From the NCBI RefSeq assembly GCF_000187935.1, contig NZ_AEUT02000001.1:558001-622000 (forward strand): 64,000 bases of DNA. The letters run 5' to 3'. Source of the stretch: Streptococcus parauberis NCFD 2020. GTDB taxonomy: Bacteria; Bacillota; Bacilli; Lactobacillales; Streptococcaceae. The notes beneath the pieces were generated by a model. It searched no databases, was not told the DNA's origin, and saw only the letters and a program-made list of their open reading frames with translations. Within the stretch, counting starts at the first letter, position 1, and each line of letters opens with the position of its first letter. Shown one piece after another: positions 8,343 through 17,674 of this stretch. Both the position numbers and the translations under genes were made by a program.

Positions 8343-8452
8343 TAGACCAATACCTCTTTAGAGTAAAAATACTCCACAAATCTTTCTAAAATTTTTAATT
8401 GCTATATTATAGCAAATTTATAACTAAAACTAAAAAAAACTTTCTCTCTTTT

Positions 8453-8472
8453 ACATAACTATATCTATGTAA
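8453..8472 (-). terminator. Possible weak terminator after satE
   Basis: Minus-strand arms TTACATA and TATGTAA lie just past the satE stop, followed by a purine-rich stretch and then a T-run. The stem is AT-only, so the call is tentative. Confidence 0.35.
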
Positions 8473-8478
8473 TTTGTT

Positions 8479-9192
8479 CTAAAAAAAACAAATCCAAGCT
8501 GCTACAAAAACAGATAAAATACTAAATAAAGAACCAATTAAATAATACTCAGCAAAAACAGGATCCTTGGAAATTTTATCATAACGAGCAATAGATTTGG
8601 CAGTAAAAACAAGTCCTACTGACGCAAACTGGCCCAAGACAATACAAATTCCAATGACAATTCTTTCCAAATTACCAATCATGGCACCTGCACCACTAAT
8701 CGTATCAAGTTTAGCTTGCGTCCGTGGCTGAAAACGCTCAAAAAAGATTTTGAATGCAATATTACTTGGCTTGGTGATTAAAACCATAAATAAGATGACT
8801 TTGAGATAAGAATTCTCTAAAAATGCAGGAACTTGTCCCTTCCAAAGTAGGAAAACGAAACCTAAGATACATATTATATGGAGGATTTGGTCAATGGCAA
8901 AGCTTTTAATCTGTGTTAGTTTCAATAATTTGGCTAAGTAAGTTTTGCTGAAATCAATAACTGCATGGCTCAGCCATACGAGTAGGCTAATGTCGACAGT
9001 TGACGGAATCATGATAGAAATAATTACAAGTGGCAAAGCAACGCCTAGAAGATGTTTTATTAAATAGTTCATTTCTGAGTTCTTTTTATCTGATGTTTCT
9101 TGACTCTGCAATTGAAAATCAGATAAAAAATGAGCTATTAAATACATAATTATTAGTGGGTTGTCTGTTAAAAATGTCGATAATCCAGTCAT
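8479..9192 (-). CDS. satE: SatE, DUF3307 membrane protein
   Basis: Integral membrane protein of 237 residues belonging to the DUF3307 family (N-terminal motif MYLIAHFLSDFQLQSQ, with hydrophobic helices throughout). The name follows the satCDE genes of Streptococcus mutans, where satD and satE are neighbours. Biochemical function is unknown. Its start overlaps the satD stop by four bases (ATGA), so the two proteins are made together. In the family the acidic motif HxxxDFxxQ is conserved within the membrane and could bind a metal or ligand; that is inference. Confidence 0.75.
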   Translation of the reverse strand: MTGLSTFLTDNPLIIMYLIAHFLSDFQLQSQETSDKKNSEMNYLIKHLLGVALPLVIISIMIPSTVDISLLVWLSHAVIDFSKTYLAKLLKLTQIKSFAIDQILHIICILGFVFLLWKGQVPAFLENSYLKVILFMVLITKPSNIAFKIFFERFQPRTQAKLDTISGAGAMIGNLERIVIGICIVLGQFASVGLVFTAKSIARYDKISKDPVFAEYYLIGSLFSILSVFVAAWICFF

Positions 9193-9857
9193 TTAGTTTC
9201 CTCCTCAAGCCCTTGCTGGTAGAGGTCGCATGCCGTCAATCTTGTTCTAAAATAGACTTTTATGCTGCTAGATTTTAGACGTTTTGAGAGAGCACTTGGG
9301 TCCAGTTTCATTTCTTTTGCTAATAGTGCTTGATTAAAGTCCTCAGCATAAATATTTTCTGATAACATGGTTTCAAAAACTTCCTGCTGACTTGTCACCC
9401 AATTGTTTTTGATAGCTTCTCCTGCTGCTAGCAGACTATTAATGACCTTACTTGTTAGTTTATTATCAGATTGAAAGGCTAAATGGTTTTGGCCATAATC
9501 ATTTTTTTCATGAATGTAATTAATGGCTTGTCTAGCATTCCAATATGCAGGTCCATCAGCACCAATGCTTACGTCTGGATTTATGTCTGTTAAAATTTGT
9601 CCTAAGCCAATCCCAAAACGAATCTGATATGGTTTCATAAGCAAAATAATATCATCAATTACTTGAAAAATATTGACTTGGGTGGAGAGAAGCCCCTGAA
9701 ATTCATCACCTAATGTTAGTGAAAATTTTGAAACTATTTCTTCTTTATACTTTTCATTAATGGCTTGAAGACAGGCTTTAAAATTGTTTTGGACGTCATA
9801 ACGATTTTCCAGTGACTTTGAATCAATCACATCACCTATTACTGCTAGATAGTTCAT
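9189..9857 (-). CDS. satD: SatD family protein, possible autoregulator
   Basis: Soluble 222-residue protein of the SatD family. The start at 9857 is chosen for its AAGGAG site; an open frame reaches further back into the promoter. The N-terminal half (YLAVIGDVIDSKSL; LGDEFQGLL; FGIGLG) resembles a nucleotide-cyclase-like fold. The C-terminal part (AEDFNQALLAKEMKLDPSALSKRLKSS) reads as a helix-turn-helix. That, and the three palindromes in its own promoter, suggest a ligand-responsive repressor controlling satDE. It is co-translated with the membrane protein SatE. No biochemical role is established to my knowledge. Confidence 0.7.
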   Translation of the reverse strand: MNYLAVIGDVIDSKSLENRYDVQNNFKACLQAINEKYKEEIVSKFSLTLGDEFQGLLSTQVNIFQVIDDIILLMKPYQIRFGIGLGQILTDINPDVSIGADGPAYWNARQAINYIHEKNDYGQNHLAFQSDNKLTSKVINSLLAAGEAIKNNWVTSQQEVFETMLSENIYAEDFNQALLAKEMKLDPSALSKRLKSSSIKVYFRTRLTACDLYQQGLEEETK

Positions 9858-9873
9858 TATCTTCTCCTTCACT

Positions 9874-9951
9874 ATGTCTATTATAGCAGACATTATGAAA
9901 AATGTCCGTTATAATAGACATTTTATAAAAAGTCCGTTATAACGGACTTTT
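9874..9951 (-). promoter_or_regulatory. Three evenly spaced palindromic operators in the satDE promoter
   Basis: Palindromes lie at 9874-9893 (ATGTCTATTATAGCAGACAT), 9902-9921 (ATGTCCGTTATAATAGACAT) and 9931-9948 (AGTCCGTTATAACGGACT, perfect). Their centres are exactly 28 bp apart. On the minus strand TATAAT lies within the first, with CGGACA 17 bp upstream within the second, so binding would cover both promoter elements. The third, flanked by A and T runs, could double as the terminator of the dehydrogenase gene. Confidence 0.65.
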
Positions 9952-9966
9952 CCTTGTAAAAATTAA

Positions 9967-10959
9967 TTAATTGACACGCGTGTCAGCTGTTCCAGTTTCT
10001 ATAACTTGAACAGCTGCATTTAGACCACCCTCAACTAAGTTTTTAACAGCTTCATCTGTATAATAGGCAGCATGAGGTGTATAAATAACTTTATCATGAG
10101 TTATCAATTGTTTAAAGAGGGCATCAGTGATTTCTTGATTTTCGAAATTCTTAGGAATGTATGGACCTTCGAATTCATATGTATCAATTCCAGCACCGGC
10201 TAAGAGACCATTATCTAAAGCATCTAGTAAATCTTGTGTTTCAACTAGAGCACCACGTGCCATATTTAGTAAGATAGCATCTTTTTTGAATTTACTAAAC
10301 ATATCTTTATTGAAGATATGAATATTTACAGCTGTAGGTGGCATATGGAGTGAAACCACATCAGCGTCTTTAATTGCTTCTTCGACAGATGACTTATATT
10401 CCAAAATTTCTTGTGCAGCAGGGCTATGATAAATATCAAATCCAACGACCTTACATCCGAAGCCTTTGAAAATTTTGGCTGTCGCTAGGCCGATTCTTCC
10501 AGTGCCAATAATAGCGACGGTCATATCGCCTAAAAGGCGGCCACGAACAGGAAGGCTCCATGTGAAGTTTTGTTTTTTAACGTTTTCGAGGATTAATTCA
10601 ACTTTACGGATTAAGTTCAAGGCAATAGTAACTGTAAATTCAGCAATTGACTCCGGTGAGTAACTTGGTACATTACTGACAATAATATCATTAGCTTTTG
10701 CTAAATCTAAGTTGTACATATCAACACCTGCACTACGTTGTGCAATTTGTTTAATGCCAAGCTCTTTTAAGATTGGGTAAACTGCATCGTCCAATGGACC
10801 AATTTGTGCATTAACAACACCATCAAAACCAGCAGCATTTTTAGCTGTTTCAGGAGTTAATGGGCCTTCTTCTAAAGATACTTCGATTTGATTATTTTTT
10901 GCCCATTGTTCAGCAAGTACGGCTTCTTCACCGCGGACATTATAACATTTTAATTTCAT
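9967..10959 (-). CDS. ldhD: D-lactate dehydrogenase (D-2-hydroxyacid dehydrogenase)
   Basis: NAD-dependent enzyme of 330 residues interconverting pyruvate and D-lactate or related 2-hydroxyacids. The nucleotide-binding fold is VAIIGTGRIGLATAKIF; catalytic Arg is in QRSAGVDMYN, Glu in GIDTYEFEGP and His in TPHAAYYTDEA, the last a D-LDH-type rather than glycerate- or VanH-type ending. Streptococci make mainly L-lactate, so this is an accessory activity. It lies 13 bp behind a PfoR-like EIIC membrane protein, and a LysR regulator is divergent from that gene. The trio probably handles one substrate, but which one is open. Confidence 0.85.
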   Translation of the reverse strand: MKLKCYNVRGEEAVLAEQWAKNNQIEVSLEEGPLTPETAKNAAGFDGVVNAQIGPLDDAVYPILKELGIKQIAQRSAGVDMYNLDLAKANDIIVSNVPSYSPESIAEFTVTIALNLIRKVELILENVKKQNFTWSLPVRGRLLGDMTVAIIGTGRIGLATAKIFKGFGCKVVGFDIYHSPAAQEILEYKSSVEEAIKDADVVSLHMPPTAVNIHIFNKDMFSKFKKDAILLNMARGALVETQDLLDALDNGLLAGAGIDTYEFEGPYIPKNFENQEITDALFKQLITHDKVIYTPHAAYYTDEAVKNLVEGGLNAAVQVIETGTADTRVN

Positions 10960-10972
10960 CTATTTCTCCTCA

Positions 10973-12031
10973 CTAAACATCCAATTTATAGTCGTTAGGA
11001 TCGATAAATTTTAAGACTTTGATAAATAAATAATTAAATGCATAGTTCAATACAATTGGAGCAACAACAAAGACAATAACAACAATAAGAATGTTGGCAA
11101 ATGACCAGCCACCTTTTGCTAAGTTCAAAGCATTGATTGGGCCAATTAGACCACTGATCCCAAAACCAGCACTTGCAGGTGTACCTTGAATGTTAAATAA
11201 TGCAGCTAAAACACCAAGAACTGCTGCTGATGAAAGCATTGGTAACATAATAATTGGTTTAGCTAAAACAGTAGCCATTGAAATTTTTGGTGAACCAAGA
11301 ACGTGAGCTAAAGCGGTACCTTTTGAATTTACTGCCCAACCTGCCATACAAAGACCGAAACTTGCTGCGCAGATACCAAGATTGGCTGCACCTGAACCAA
11401 TACCCGCTAAACTAATTGCTAAGGCAATACCAACAGTTGTAATTGGTGACACAATAAGGAAACAGAAAATCATGGCAATCAATACTGACATTAAAATTGG
11501 TTGTAAACCAAGTAATGAAGCAATACCTTGACCAATCATAGTTGTAATCATTTTAACATAGGGTAAAAGAAAATGTCCAATACCACCTACTAATAGTAGA
11601 GTAACTGTTGGTACAATAATCAATGTAAATGATTTAGTTTTATCTGATAAGAATTGGATTAATAATACACCAAGAGCTGCTGTGATACCCATATTAATGA
11701 TGTCACCAGTACCTTGAAGCATAAATGCTCCTTTAACAAAATTGGCAGCACCACCAGCGAACATTACTGCTAGACCTAATGAAGCAGATTGAATTGGGTT
11801 GAACTTAAAGTTATTACCAACTAGCATCCCGATAACAAGACCCATCATAGTTGTTGCTAATCCTGCTGCGGCTATAAGTGTTCCGAAACCTGACCACAAT
11901 GGTAAAAGAGCTTTCATCAATTCTCCAAGAATAGCTCCTGGGATAAGAACAATAACAGTGCCTAATGCTAAACCATTTAAGATATTTATAGTAAATGACT
12001 TAGCTGTTTGTCTTTTTGTAACTTCTGACAT
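10973..12031 (-). CDS. PfoR-like PTS EIIC-type membrane protein
   Basis: Very hydrophobic 352-residue protein with about ten membrane helices and many Gly/Ala-rich segments. It resembles the PTS_EIIC_2/PfoR family, a branch of PTS membrane subunits lacking EIIA and EIIB domains, and no such domains are encoded nearby. Whether these proteins transport, sense or only regulate is unsettled; PfoR itself was described as a regulator of a clostridial toxin. GAAGGAG precedes the ATG. It is followed at 13 bp by ldhD, and the LysR gene diverges, suggesting uptake of a 2-hydroxy- or 2-oxoacid-like compound; that is inference. Confidence 0.7.
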   Translation of the reverse strand: MSEVTKRQTAKSFTINILNGLALGTVIVLIPGAILGELMKALLPLWSGFGTLIAAAGLATTMMGLVIGMLVGNNFKFNPIQSASLGLAVMFAGGAANFVKGAFMLQGTGDIINMGITAALGVLLIQFLSDKTKSFTLIIVPTVTLLLVGGIGHFLLPYVKMITTMIGQGIASLLGLQPILMSVLIAMIFCFLIVSPITTVGIALAISLAGIGSGAANLGICAASFGLCMAGWAVNSKGTALAHVLGSPKISMATVLAKPIIMLPMLSSAAVLGVLAALFNIQGTPASAGFGISGLIGPINALNLAKGGWSFANILIVVIVFVVAPIVLNYAFNYLFIKVLKFIDPNDYKLDV

Positions 12032-12111
12032 AAGATGTCTCCTTCATATTCTTTGCTTGTGATTTCACTAACTATATTTATATTAACATATAGACGCAGA
12101 TAACTAAACTT

Positions 12112-12147
12112 AGTAAAACTTATTGTACTATATGTTTTACAGTAAAA
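12112..12147. promoter_or_regulatory. Candidate LysR-regulator binding sites in the divergent promoter
   Basis: An inverted repeat, TTTTAC-a-GTAAAA (12135-12147), and another GTAAAAC half-site at 12112-12118 lie between the divergent lysR and EIIC-like genes. They are the only obvious symmetry there. LysR proteins usually bind such imperfect dyads beside their own gene. Confidence 0.4.
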
Positions 12148-12222
12148 TACATTTTTATAATGATAATGACCAGAAAATGTACATTGAAGTGTGCTATACT
12201 AATCATAGGAAAGGGAATTATC

Positions 12223-13107
12223 ATGGATATCAGACAATTAACTTATTTCATCACAGTCTCTGAAACAAAGAACTATTCGCATGCAGCAAAAAGTTTATTT
12301 GTTACACAACCTACCCTCTCTCAATCAATAAAAAAACTAGAAGCTGAATTAAATACTACTTTATTTTCACAAAGTGGACGTCAACTACTTCTAACCGAGG
12401 CAGGGGAAATACTCTACAAACGAGGAAAAGATTTATTAGCAGATTTCAATCAAATTACAGAAGAAATTCAACAATTAGGTCAGGAAAAGAAAGAAACGAT
12501 CAGAATAGGTTTAACGGGTCTTTTTGCAATTCAGTTTATGAAACAAATTTCAACCTTCATGGCAAAACACTCAAACGTTGAAATTTCGATGATCCAAGAC
12601 GGTTCACGCAAACTCCAGGAACTACTTTCATTGGGGCAAATTGATATTGGGCTCTTATCATTTCCGAGTATCTTCAACAATATTACCATTGAACCATTAC
12701 AGACAACAACCAAAGGTTATCAAGTCAGTATTGTACTTCCAAAAAATCATCCATTGGCAAAAAAAGAATCGTTGCGATTAATCGATTTAAAAGATTGTAA
12801 ATTTGCATCATTATCAGAGAATTTCATGCTAGGTGAGATGCTACCTCGTCGTGCAAGAACACTTGGTTTTGAACCAAATATTGTCTTCAAGCATGATGAC
12901 TGGGAGGTTATTATTCACAGTTTAAAGAGTTTAGATGCTGTAGCAATTCTAGCCTCTGAATTTAAACCGCTAAGCCAAATTGAAGAACTAGTTTGGATTC
13001 CTTTCCAAGATAAAAATGATTTTTATCCAATTGGTATTGCCTATCGTGATGATTATTCTTTTAGTCCAATGATTGAAGAACTGCTAGCAACCATTAAAAC
13101 AAATTAA
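12223..13107 (+). CDS. LysR family transcriptional regulator
   Basis: Regulator of 294 residues. The N-terminal helix-turn-helix is MDIRQLTYFITVSETKNYSH followed by AAKSLFVTQPTLSQSIKKLE, then a linker helix and a periplasmic-binding-like effector domain (IRIGLTGLFAIQF onwards). The start at 12223 is used because AAAGGG lies before it and the residues match the usual LysR N-terminus; upstream in-frame codons do not. It is divergent from the EIIC-like protein and ldhD genes, the classical arrangement for a LysR protein controlling its neighbours. The ligand is unknown. A shared bidirectional terminator separates it from topA. Confidence 0.88.
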   Translation: MDIRQLTYFITVSETKNYSHAAKSLFVTQPTLSQSIKKLEAELNTTLFSQSGRQLLLTEAGEILYKRGKDLLADFNQITEEIQQLGQEKKETIRIGLTGLFAIQFMKQISTFMAKHSNVEISMIQDGSRKLQELLSLGQIDIGLLSFPSIFNNITIEPLQTTTKGYQVSIVLPKNHPLAKKESLRLIDLKDCKFASLSENFMLGEMLPRRARTLGFEPNIVFKHDDWEVIIHSLKSLDAVAILASEFKPLSQIEELVWIPFQDKNDFYPIGIAYRDDYSFSPMIEELLATIKTN

Positions 13108-13141
13108 AAAAGAATTTTAGGACATCCTAAAATTCTTTTTT
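13106..13141. terminator. Bidirectional terminator between lysR and topA
   Basis: Stem AGAATTTTAGGA, loop CA, TCCTAAAATTCT, with an A-run before and a T-run after. It serves both convergent genes. Confidence 0.85.
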
Positions 13142-13142
13142 G

Positions 13143-15278
13143 TTATTTAACTTTTTCTTCTTTGTAATCACACGTCTCACTACTACATACAACTTGTTTG
13201 CCACCACCTCGAATTTTCTTCTCAACTAAGTAATCACCAGATTTAGGACATGTTCTGCCGACTGGAATATCCCAAGAAGTGAAGTCGCATTCAGGATAAC
13301 GATCACAACCATAGAAAATACGATTGCGTTTTGTTTTACGTTCAATGACTTGCCCTTTTTGGCAGATTGGACAAGTGACGCCAATCTCTTTGGTGATTGC
13401 TTTTGTGTTACGACAATCTGGGAAATTGCTACAAGCATAGAATTTACCAAAACGGCCTAATTTGATAACCATTGGATGGCCACAAAGATCACAGTCAAAA
13501 CCAGCTGGTTCATCTTTAATTTGAATTTTTTCAATCTCGTCTTCAGCCTTAACAAGATCATTTGAAAATGGTTTGTAGAAATGGTCAATAACAGTCTGCC
13601 ATTTAACTTGTCCTTCTTCAACTTGGTCAAGTTCAGCTTCCATACTGGCCGTAAATGCCACATCAACAATATTAGGGAAAAATTCTACAATCAGTTTATT
13701 AACGATTTCACCTAACTCTGTTGGCTCAAATCGTTTAGCAGCTAATTTAACATAGTACCGTCTTTGAATAACTTCCAAGGTTGGAGCATATGTCGACGGA
13801 CGACCAACACCGTTTTCTTCTAAGGTTTTGATTAGAGTTGCTTCTGAATAACGAGCTGGTGGTTGTGTAAAGTGTTGTTCTGGTGAACTTGACTCTCGTT
13901 TAACTGTTTCACTTTCTGTCATTTCAGGCAACATTTTATTTTTATCTGAATCATTATAGACTGCCATATAACCATCAAATTTAATTTGACTACCATTTGC
14001 AACAAAAGTAACTTTATTTTGCTCAAGAGTAACTTTAACAGTATCGAAGATAGCTGCAGTCATTTGACTGGCAACAAAACGATTCCATATTAAAGTATAG
14101 AGTTTGAGTTGATCTTTATTTAAGTGTTTGGCAATTGACTCTGGCGTATGATTAACATTTGAAGGTCTGATTGCTTCATGGGCATCTTGTGCGCCACTTC
14201 CATTTTTAATACGACTTCCATGTTTAGAATACTTGCTACCAAAACGATTACTAATAAAAGTAGCTGCCTCGTTTTGAGCAGATGGACTAATCCTTGTTGA
14301 GTCAGTACGCATATAGGTAATTAGACCTTGTGTTCCTTGACTACCAAGATTGATACCCTCATATAAATTTTGAGCTATCATCATTGTTTTACGCGTACGG
14401 AAATTAATTTTGTTGGCAGCATCTTGTTGTAATGAGGAAGTTGTATACGGTAATGGAGCATTACGACGGCGTTCTTTTTTCTCAACTTTCTCGACTGTGA
14501 AATCATCATTTTTAATGCGAGAAAGAACGTCTTTTACTTCTTCGTTAGTATTTAATTTAACTTTCTTGCCGTCAACCCCATAAAAAGAAGCTTGGAATTT
14601 CTTTGTACCTTTTTTAAAGAGACTATCGATTGTCCAGTACTCTTCAGGTTTAAAAGCTTTAATTTCATTTTCGCGGTCAATAATAAGCTTTAGTGCAACA
14701 GATTGGACACGACCAGCAGATAAACCTTTTTTGACTTTTTTCCAAAGAATTGGTGAGATAGAATACCCAACAATACGGTCTAAAACACGCCTTGCTTGTT
14801 GAGAATCAACTAGATTCATATCAACTTGTCTAGGCTCAATAAATGCATTTTTTACTGCATCTTTCGTGATTTCATTAAAGACAACACGATTCTTATCTTC
14901 AAGATTAAGTCCTAAAATATGAGATAGATGCCATGAAATTGCTTCTCCTTCACGGTCCGGGTCACTTGCCAGAAAAACTTGTTTTGCATTTTTTGCTTCT
15001 TTTTTAAGTGAATTAATCAGTGGACCTTTACCACGAATATTGATATATTCTGGCTCGTAGTTGTTTTCAAAATCAATTGACATTGATGATTTTTTTAAAT
15101 CACGGATATGACCAACTGATGCGACAACTTTGTAGTTGCGTCCTAAATATTTTTCAATTGTTTTTGCTTTTGCAGGTGATTCAACGATGACCAAATTCTT
15201 TTTTGGACTGGTTGTTTTTTTCTTACTTGTGGCTTTTTTACTAGTAGTTTTTGCCTTACTTGTAGTTTTCGTTACCAA
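13143..15278 (-). CDS. topA: DNA topoisomerase I
   Basis: Type IA topoisomerase of 711 residues that relaxes negative supercoils. The N-terminal Toprim domain begins [18 protein letters not shown]; the catalytic tyrosine is in [31 protein letters not shown] carries the acidic metal site. Three C-terminal zinc-ribbon-like repeats follow: the first two (starting CDLCG and CPICQ) have four cysteines each, and the third (CPKSG ... CSSETCDY) is degenerate. A lysine/threonine-rich leader precedes Toprim. The start is TTG at 15278, with GGAAG upstream. Next gene leftward is convergent lysR; dprA lies upstream in the same direction, the usual streptococcal order. Confidence 0.96.
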   Translation of the reverse strand: MVTKTTSKAKTTSKKATSKKKTTSPKKNLVIVESPAKAKTIEKYLGRNYKVVASVGHIRDLKKSSMSIDFENNYEPEYINIRGKGPLINSLKKEAKNAKQVFLASDPDREGEAISWHLSHILGLNLEDKNRVVFNEITKDAVKNAFIEPRQVDMNLVDSQQARRVLDRIVGYSISPILWKKVKKGLSAGRVQSVALKLIIDRENEIKAFKPEEYWTIDSLFKKGTKKFQASFYGVDGKKVKLNTNEEVKDVLSRIKNDDFTVEKVEKKERRRNAPLPYTTSSLQQDAANKINFRTRKTMMIAQNLYEGINLGSQGTQGLITYMRTDSTRISPSAQNEAATFISNRFGSKYSKHGSRIKNGSGAQDAHEAIRPSNVNHTPESIAKHLNKDQLKLYTLIWNRFVASQMTAAIFDTVKVTLEQNKVTFVANGSQIKFDGYMAVYNDSDKNKMLPEMTESETVKRESSSPEQHFTQPPARYSEATLIKTLEENGVGRPSTYAPTLEVIQRRYYVKLAAKRFEPTELGEIVNKLIVEFFPNIVDVAFTASMEAELDQVEEGQVKWQTVIDHFYKPFSNDLVKAEDEIEKIQIKDEPAGFDCDLCGHPMVIKLGRFGKFYACSNFPDCRNTKAITKEIGVTCPICQKGQVIERKTKRNRIFYGCDRYPECDFTSWDIPVGRTCPKSGDYLVEKKIRGGGKQVVCSSETCDYKEEKVK

Positions 15279-15383
15279 ATTGACACACTTCCTATAACTT
15301 ATTGGTTAAAGCTTCTAGAATAATATCCCATTTTTTTGGAACTGTCAATAAAAAAATTTGTTATATAGGAAGAAACTTGAGAA

Positions 15384-16223
15384 TTATTGGTATTCGGAAA
15401 GGATGTCTAAGCCATTTGTGACGCATTTTGCACCCTCTTTGATAAGCTGGTGACATCCCTCTGAATTATTATTGACAATCGTTCCTGGTATTGCAAAAAT
15501 ATCTCTTCCTTCATCCAGTGCATACTTACAAGTAATTAGACTTCCAGAACGGACTCTGGCTTCACAGACTATGATTCCTAATGATAGCCCTGCAATTATC
15601 CGATTCCGTTGAGGAAAATGATAAGCTAAAGGTTCTTCTGCTGGTCCATATTCACTAATCAATAGATGGTTATTCGCAATATACTTTTGCAGTCGATGAT
15701 TTTCTTTTGGATAAAATTTAGTCATCCCTGAACCAATTACAGCAATTGTTTTCCCTCCATTTTTGATAGCTGCAAAGTGGGCAGCCGTATCAATCCCTCT
15801 GGCTAATCCACTTACAATAACAAACTTACTATTTAACTCTTCGATAATTTTATCAACGGCATGAATACCTTTTTTTGTTGCCTGACGCGAGCCCACTACA
15901 CCTAAAATAGGCTGATTTAATAAGCTAATATCCCCTTGATAAAATAAAAGAACTGGTGGATTATAGATTGATTTTAAAGAAATTGGGTAGTTTTTATCAA
16001 AAATTGAAATGGAAGGAAAAAGATTGAATTCATTTTTTATTGCACCAATGTCTAAAGATTTATAATTCTCAATAAAAATGATTGGTTGCTTGCATTCAGA
16101 TATGAGTGCCATATTACGTAAGGAAAGTTTTTTGTCATATTTTTCCTGATAGGCGATAATTTTTAAAATGCGATGATTTTCTAGTCCAGCTTTTTTCAAT
16201 TTGTATAGTTCGAAATTATTCAT
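15384..16223 (-). CDS. dprA: DNA processing protein DprA/Smf
   Basis: Protein of 279 residues that loads RecA on incoming single-stranded DNA during natural transformation. The Rossmann-like core shows GVVGSRQATKKG, FVIVSGLARGIDTAAH, GSGMTKFYP and the YHFPQRNRIIAGLS segment typical of DprA. The N-terminal part is helical (SAM-like). The ATG at 16223 has GAGAGG at seven bases. A near-consensus competence box (TTCGAATA, one difference from TACGAATA) lies just upstream, so the gene is probably in the SigX regulon. topA follows about 100 bp downstream. Confidence 0.94.
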   Translation of the reverse strand: MNNFELYKLKKAGLENHRILKIIAYQEKYDKKLSLRNMALISECKQPIIFIENYKSLDIGAIKNEFNLFPSISIFDKNYPISLKSIYNPPVLLFYQGDISLLNQPILGVVGSRQATKKGIHAVDKIIEELNSKFVIVSGLARGIDTAAHFAAIKNGGKTIAVIGSGMTKFYPKENHRLQKYIANNHLLISEYGPAEEPLAYHFPQRNRIIAGLSLGIIVCEARVRSGSLITCKYALDEGRDIFAIPGTIVNNNSEGCHQLIKEGAKCVTNGLDILSEYQ

Positions 16224-16243
16224 AATAATACCTCTCACTATAT

Positions 16244-16251
16244 TATTCGAA
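16244..16251 (-). promoter_or_regulatory. Candidate competence (SigX/ComX) box upstream of dprA
   Basis: On the minus strand TTCGAATA, one mismatch from the streptococcal cin-box TACGAATA, is preceded by a T-tract and lies 20 bp before the dprA start. The T-tract is the tail of the maa terminator. Confidence 0.55.
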
Positions 16252-16278
16252 TAAGAAAAAAATCCCTAAAAGGGATTT
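16252..16278 (-). terminator. Terminator after maa
   Basis: Minus-strand hairpin AAATCCC, loop TTTTA, GGGATTT, followed by TTTTC. It directly abuts the dprA competence box. Confidence 0.75.
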
Positions 16279-16283
16279 ACTCA

Positions 16284-16829
16284 TTATAAATTTTTTATCA
16301 CACGAGCAGGATTTCCACCGAGAACAACATTATCCCCAAAGGATTTTGTAACGACACTGCCAGCTCCAACAACGACGTTATCACCCAGAGTGATTCCAGG
16401 TAAGATAGTTACACCACCACCCAGCCAAACGTTGTCTCCAATAGTTATCGGAGCACCAAATTCAAGCCCAGCAATTCTTTCCTCAGCATTAAGTGGGTGT
16501 AAAGGCGTCAATAACTGACAATTAGGTCCAAACATAGCATTATTACCAATGCGAATTTCACAAACATCCAACATAGTCGTATTAAAATTAGCATAGAAGT
16601 TTTCACCTAGGTAGATATTGGTACCATAATCACAGGCAAAATTGGCTTCCATAAAGATATTATCACCAGTCGACCCGAGCCATTCCTTCAAAATTAGACT
16701 TCTTTTATCCCCATCTAACTCATTGTTGAAGCGTGCCATATAGTCACGTTTTTTCTGACGCATGGCTTTAAGATCGCTATCACTAGCATCATACATTTGA
16801 CCCGCAATCATTTTTTCAAATTCAGTCAT
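16284..16829 (-). CDS. maa: Maltose/galactoside O-acetyltransferase family protein
   Basis: Hexapeptide-repeat acetyltransferase of 181 residues that transfers acetyl from acetyl-CoA to a sugar hydroxyl. The N-terminal maltose acetyltransferase motif (MTEFEKMIAGQMYDASD) is followed by left-handed beta-helix repeats with IGDNVWLGGGVTILPGITLG and VVVGAGSVVTK, and the catalytic His in LLTPLHPLNAEERIAG. It is widespread and of uncertain physiological role. GAGGAG precedes the ATG. It lies between rnhB and dprA, and its terminator ends just upstream of the dprA promoter. Confidence 0.88.
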   Translation of the reverse strand: MTEFEKMIAGQMYDASDSDLKAMRQKKRDYMARFNNELDGDKRSLILKEWLGSTGDNIFMEANFACDYGTNIYLGENFYANFNTTMLDVCEIRIGNNAMFGPNCQLLTPLHPLNAEERIAGLEFGAPITIGDNVWLGGGVTILPGITLGDNVVVGAGSVVTKSFGDNVVLGGNPARVIKNL

Positions 16830-16900
16830 TTCACATCTCCTCGTAACTAGTTAAAAAGTATTTAAACGAAAAACTACTATTTTTCTGCTGAAAACTAGTA

Positions 16901-17674
16901 TTAAAGCATGGATTTAACTGGTTCAAATGTACGTCGGTGGATTTCAGTCACGCCCAATTTGCGCAAGCCTTCCAAATGATTCTTTGTTCCATATCCAGCA
17001 TTTTTGGCAAAATCGTAACCTGGGTATGCCTTATCATAATCAACCATTAAGCGATCACGAGTGACTTTAGCAACAATTGAAGCTGCCGCTATAGATAAAG
17101 AATTGGCATCTCCTTTAATAATTGATTCTTGAGGAATAGAATTCTCAAGTTTCATCGCGTCAATCAAGAGAAAATCAGGAGTCAAATTGTCACCTTCTAA
17201 GTTATTGATTGCGGCTTGCATGGCTAATTTAGTAGCCTGATAAATATTAACTTCATCAATCACTTCGTTAGTCATTAAACCAATACCAACTGCGATTGCT
17301 TTCTCTATAACCAGATTATAAATCATTTCATGTTTAGATTTAGGTATTTTTTTGGAATCATTCAACCCAGTGATTTTACAGTTTTTCGGCAGAATAACAC
17401 AGGCTGCGACAACTGGACCTGCAAGGGGGCCACGACCTACTTCGTCGATACCAGCAATGGCTTGATAGCCTTGAGCATATAAGGATTTTTCATAGCGTAA
17501 CATATTCTCTAGGCGCTGGTCTTCATCAAGTATAGCTTGAATAGCCCTTTTTCTCGCCTCTGAAGCCTTCTTGACCCCTGCACGGCTATCTGTATCAAAA
17601 GTAGCAAAAAGAGGGTTAGTGAGGTCATTAATGGCCTCTAATTGACTTTTAATGTCTTTAATCGTCAAAGCCAT
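16901..17674 (-). CDS. rnhB: Ribonuclease HII
   Basis: Endonuclease of 257 residues removing RNA from RNA-DNA hybrids, including single misincorporated ribonucleotides. The signature [18 protein letters not shown] supplies the first Asp-Glu pair, with the other acidic ligands in LLIDAMKL and [10 protein letters not shown]. An N-terminal extension of about 70 residues is usual for Gram-positive RNase HII. The ATG at 17674 is preferred to the GTG three codons upstream. It overlaps the 3' end of rbgA by 17 bases, so both come from one transcript. Confidence 0.95.
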   Translation of the reverse strand: MALTIKDIKSQLEAINDLTNPLFATFDTDSRAGVKKASEARKRAIQAILDEDQRLENMLRYEKSLYAQGYQAIAGIDEVGRGPLAGPVVAACVILPKNCKITGLNDSKKIPKSKHEMIYNLVIEKAIAVGIGLMTNEVIDEVNIYQATKLAMQAAINNLEGDNLTPDFLLIDAMKLENSIPQESIIKGDANSLSIAAASIVAKVTRDRLMVDYDKAYPGYDFAKNAGYGTKNHLEGLRKLGVTEIHRRTFEPVKSML

